A stretch of 64,000 nt of DNA, from contig QEUM01000013.1 in NCBI GenBank assembly GCA_003577165.1, forward strand, positions 62,001 through 126,000, in the 5' to 3' direction. The stretch comes from Armatimonadota bacterium (GTDB lineage Bacteria; Armatimonadota; Fimbriimonadia; Fimbriimonadales; ATM1). Position numbers and translations under genes: made by a program. Shown here piece after piece: positions 61,526 to 64,000 of this stretch; the stretch's first letter is position 1; the number at the start of each line of letters is the position of its first letter. Under the pieces are notes generated by a model. That model was not told the origin of the DNA. It did not search any database and saw nothing but the letters and a program-made list of their open reading frames with translations.

Positions 61526-61603
61526 CGGGGCGTAGCGCAGTCTGGATAGCGCGCTTCCATGGGGTGGAAGAGGTCGCTGGTTCGAATCCAGTCGCCCCGA
61601 CCA
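61526..61603 (+). tRNA. tRNA-Pro (anticodon GGG)
   Basis: 78 bases with an encoded CCA. Acceptor CGGGGCG pairs with CGCCCCG. The anticodon loop ATGGGGT gives GGG, reading CCC. T arm GCTGG TTCGAAT CCAGT-like is intact. A TATACT box at 61509-61514 lies 12 bases upstream. It diverges from the tRNA-Arg across 65 bases. Confidence 0.95.
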
Positions 61604-61746
61604 TCGAATACTTCCCCATCGTTCCAGCATACAAGTTCGCGTTTGAGACCGCCGAAGTTTCAACTTCTTCTCATTTGGCGGACTTCGGATGCCCGCCGGC
61701 TCGCGCGGGAGGCCATCTCGCACTTGCCAATCAGCTGAGGGCGACA

Positions 61747-61787
61747 GGCAGGCTGAGAGTTACAGCCTGCCGGTCGACGGATACAAT
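61747..61787 (+). promoter_or_regulatory. Promoter with overlapping palindrome
   Basis: GTTACA (61759-61764), a 17-base spacer and TACAAT (61782-61787). A perfect 8-bp inverted repeat, GGCAGGCT (61747-61754) with AGCCTGCC (61764-61771), surrounds the -35. It could be an operator. The start codon ATG at 61793 is 5 bases after the -10, so the transcript is probably leaderless. Confidence 0.55.
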
Positions 61788-61792
61788 TGGGC

Positions 61793-62314
61793 ATGGCCGC
61801 CGAGATCTTCTGCCTAGACGACGAAGATTCGTACACTTTCGGGACGACAGAGACGGAACTGCTGCTAGCTGAGCAAGTTTCCAGAAAGGAAGAAGCTGGA
61901 GGCTATATTTGCTTAGTAAACCGGACAACGCTTTCGTTGAGAGCAAAGAAGAATGCATCCGGCAACTGGCGTCTAGGTTACCGCGGTGCCATCATAAAGC
62001 GTGCTACTGCAATCGCTCCTGGATCTGGCGACTGGGATGCCGACTGCGAGAAGGCATCATCTCTCCATCATCTTGGAGAAATCACCCGAAAGAAACAATC
62101 CTACAGTTGGGAGCAGGACGAAGGAGCCGAAGAACAAGGGCCGACCAAGGTCTTGGACCAGCACATCGATTACGCGGACGGTGCATTTGGTGCAAAAGTC
62201 ACGTGGTCGGATGGGTCTAGATACCAGAGCATACATCAGCCGCTCGACGAGAAGACGATTGGACCGTACCTAGTCCTGGTCCTGCATGAGTTGGCTTCGG
62301 CGCCCTGGACGTGA
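61793..62314 (+). CDS. Hypothetical protein
   Basis: 173 residues, not recognised. Base and codon use differ from the neighbours (more AT at third positions). The sequence is hydrophilic with a beta-rich beginning and GAFGAKVTWSDGSRYQSIHQ in the second half. A long acidic region (SWEQDEGAEEQGPTKVL) lies between. There is no signal or membrane helix. The ATG at 61793 follows a good -10 box. A TTG at 61787 would add two residues. Transferred origin is suspected from composition and place beside tRNAs, but no attachment site is seen. Confidence 0.55.
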   Translation: MAAEIFCLDDEDSYTFGTTETELLLAEQVSRKEEAGGYICLVNRTTLSLRAKKNASGNWRLGYRGAIIKRATAIAPGSGDWDADCEKASSLHHLGEITRKKQSYSWEQDEGAEEQGPTKVLDQHIDYADGAFGAKVTWSDGSRYQSIHQPLDEKTIGPYLVLVLHELASAPWT

Positions 62315-62563
62315 GGGTCAGTCCGTCTGAGCGCTGTGTTGGGTGTGGCAACGGCCCAATGCATCGCTTCAACACTGAATCGCATTTGCGTCCCAGCCCA
62401 GACATCCCCAGTAGGTCGCGAAGGAGCTTCTACTCTTCCTTCGCTGCGGAGGAGACGGCCATAGTCTGCAGGCGGGCCGAACTCAATGCGACACCTAATT
62501 ACCGGCTTCGAGCCCGCAGCCATGCAGGACCTGGCAAGCCTGTTCCCGAAATCGACTCCAACA

Positions 62564-63655
62564 ATGCTCAAGGTTGACCGAGAACACCAGACACTGCAAC
62601 AGATCGAACAATCCGGCATAGTAGATCAAGGCCTGTTGGAGCAAGAGTTGGAGGCGTGGATTGCGAACAGTCCAGAAGCGTTCTTCAGGGAGCTTGGCGA
62701 GAGGCTTTTCCTGATAGGCAAGCAGGTCTACGTCGGCGAACTCGGTTCCGACCGCGTTGACTTGCTTGCTCTCGATCCTGACGGCAGCTTGGTTGTCATC
62801 GAACTCAAGCGTGGGGATCACAAGCTTCAACTGCTCCAGGCTGTGGCTTACGCGGGCATGGTATCCGATTGGGATACTGAACGAATCCTAAGCCAGATCC
62901 GCCAGTTCACAGGCAAGTCAGCCGAAGACGTCCAGGGCGAGATTGAGACTTTTGTTGACTTGGAGTCCATCGAGGAGCTAAACCACAATCAGCGAATTGT
63001 CTTGATTGCTGATGAGTTCGACTACGAAGTCCTCGTGGGTGCAAAGTGGCTCAGGGAGAAGCATGATGTGGAAGTCAGGTGCTTCAAGTCTTCGTTGGCT
63101 CAGGATGGCGAAGGCTTGTATCTCGTCTGCACATGCGTCTACCCGCCTCAAGGGATTACGCTCCACGCAAAACCTCGCTCCCGGCAGGGCAGGTCCGCGC
63201 AATCACGTGCGGCCTCATGGGAACAAGCCTGTGAAGTGATCGCCAACGCGGAAATCCGTGAGGTGTTCATGACGGAGGCCATATCAGGCGTGGAGAAGAG
63301 ATTCGGACGACGGCCCTCGTTGTTCTACAGAATGCGGGGCAAGCGAAGGTATACGATTGGTGGACGTCAAAAGGGCGGCTACATCTGGCAGACGGGTCGC
63401 TTTGAAGGCGACGCGGAGTTCTGGACAGCGAAGATGGGGGCAGAAGCAATGCCTCAGCCTGTGAAGCGAGGGACCTGCCTGCGGATGTTCGTCCGCACAC
63501 GGGCTCAGTTTGATGGATTCCTGTCAGGGATTGAGGAACTTCAGAGGCTAGATCCATTCTGGATTGAGGCTGGAGACGAAGCCGAGCCCGAAGATGACGA
63601 CAGCGATCAAGGTGACGGCCTCGACAGCAGTGAAGAGGGCAGCGACGGCATCTAG
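62564..63655 (+). CDS. NucS/PD-(D/E)xK-like endonuclease family protein
   Basis: 363 residues from the ATG at 62564; an ATG at 62486 would add 26. Residues about 45-110 (FLIGKQVYVGELGSDRVDLL followed by LDPDGSLVVIELKRGDH) match the D-(E)xK nuclease fold, with D in GSDRVDLLAL, E and K in IELKRG. LQLLQAVAYAGMVSDW follows, as in endonuclease NucS-like enzymes. The C-terminal 150 residues have no clear family, and the end is acidic (EAEPEDDDSDQGDGLDSSEE). It may act in DNA repair or defence. Codon use is slightly AT-richer than the core genes. Confidence 0.65.
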   Translation: MLKVDREHQTLQQIEQSGIVDQGLLEQELEAWIANSPEAFFRELGERLFLIGKQVYVGELGSDRVDLLALDPDGSLVVIELKRGDHKLQLLQAVAYAGMVSDWDTERILSQIRQFTGKSAEDVQGEIETFVDLESIEELNHNQRIVLIADEFDYEVLVGAKWLREKHDVEVRCFKSSLAQDGEGLYLVCTCVYPPQGITLHAKPRSRQGRSAQSRAASWEQACEVIANAEIREVFMTEAISGVEKRFGRRPSLFYRMRGKRRYTIGGRQKGGYIWQTGRFEGDAEFWTAKMGAEAMPQPVKRGTCLRMFVRTRAQFDGFLSGIEELQRLDPFWIEAGDEAEPEDDDSDQGDGLDSSEEGSDGI

Positions 63656-64000
63656 GCGAGACGAAAGTCCTACAGCATTCGAAGGATGACGCTAAGCAGC
63701 GTCCGGTCCGAGCGGGGCGCCCGTTTTGGCAACGGGCAAATTGGCGCGGCTGATTTGACGACTGATTCAAGCCTCGCTTTCCACTCGCGAAATTCGGTAT
63801 TGCACCGGTCCGGTGAAGGCGAGAAAACGTGCAACCTGACAGTGACGCGGAGGACTTCCTGTCGGCAAACAAGGTTGTATTTCGAGTGAGCTCCCATCAT
63901 TTCGACAAGCAGAGCTTGTGATCTAGCTGCCTTAGAGCGTCGAAACACACCTGCCATACTGTGATAGTGAACAGGCTCGCGCCGATGATCGCGGCATGGG
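63656..64000. other. Intergenic stretch at the window end, no supportable gene
   Basis: 345 bases. Short open frames exist on both strands (for example minus 63957-63670, Arg-rich), but none has a ribosome site, recognisable domain or regular codon pattern. I see no hairpin terminator right after the NucS-like stop. A gene might begin near 64000 and continue outside. Confidence 0.4.

Noticed and set aside
63670-63957. A 95-residue open frame on the minus strand
   Set aside because: No ribosome site or domain. I cannot tell it from chance.

Overview
The window is about 64 kb of GC-rich bacterial chromosome with dense, mostly operonic housekeeping genes. The best hint of lineage is the prepilin-like protein at 27.5 kb. 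Its N-terminus (FTLIELLVVIAIIAILAAIL, then FPVFAAAREKAKQT) is the form typical of the large type IV pilin-like families of Armatimonadota (Fimbriimonadia-like). A 23S-5S rRNA unit with no adjacent 16S fits an unusual, slow-growing lineage. The phylum is an inference, held with moderate confidence. I see no insertion sequence, prophage or CRISPR array.

Layout. 0-3.8 kb: end of pyruvate phosphate dikinase, a CPA2 cation/proton antiporter, a halogenase-like flavoenzyme and a small lipoprotein made of DnaJ-type cysteine repeats. 3.8-7.0 kb: a 5S and 23S rRNA unit on the minus strand with its own consensus promoter, a long processing stem and a terminator. 7-16 kb: a two-GAF histidine kinase, feoAB, a DUF1326 protein facing an HxlR regulator, an alkyltransferase-like protein without the catalytic cysteine, an HDOD protein and a nucleotidyltransferase-fold protein with an eroded active site. 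16-20 kb: hsp20-lon-GT26 on the minus strand. 20-25 kb: secG-HEAT protein-yggS-sepF, then moeA behind a CBM-like protein. 25-30.6 kb: a Ser/Thr kinase fused to many zinc ribbons, the pilin and a small lipoprotein, a PhyH dioxygenase and ArsC.

30.5-35 kb is a minus-strand information-processing operon, rpoZ-dnaJ-prmA-rph-rdgB, with ilvE upstream. 35-40 kb holds an NFACT protein, a CapK/PaaK-like ligase and a beta-propeller protein. 40-49 kb is a long plus-strand run, dinB-alaS-GT2-ffh-rpsP-khpA-rimM-trmD-rplS-lepB, whose second half keeps the order common across bacteria. It meets recG head-on. 51-56.5 kb has a secreted phosphoesterase, a hydantoinase A-type ATPase, trpS and a HAD phosphatase.

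The last 8 kb is the accessory part: a series of small unrecognised membrane proteins (56.6-60 kb), a nitrilase-accB pair, two divergent tRNA genes (Arg-UCG, Pro-GGG), an unknown gene with a palindrome over its promoter, and a NucS-like nuclease. Several starts lie 5-7 bases after a good -10 box, suggesting that leaderless transcripts are used. No complete new system is evident. The strongest leads are the kinase/zinc-ribbon protein, the two proteins that have lost catalytic residues, the rRNA unit and the small-membrane-protein island.
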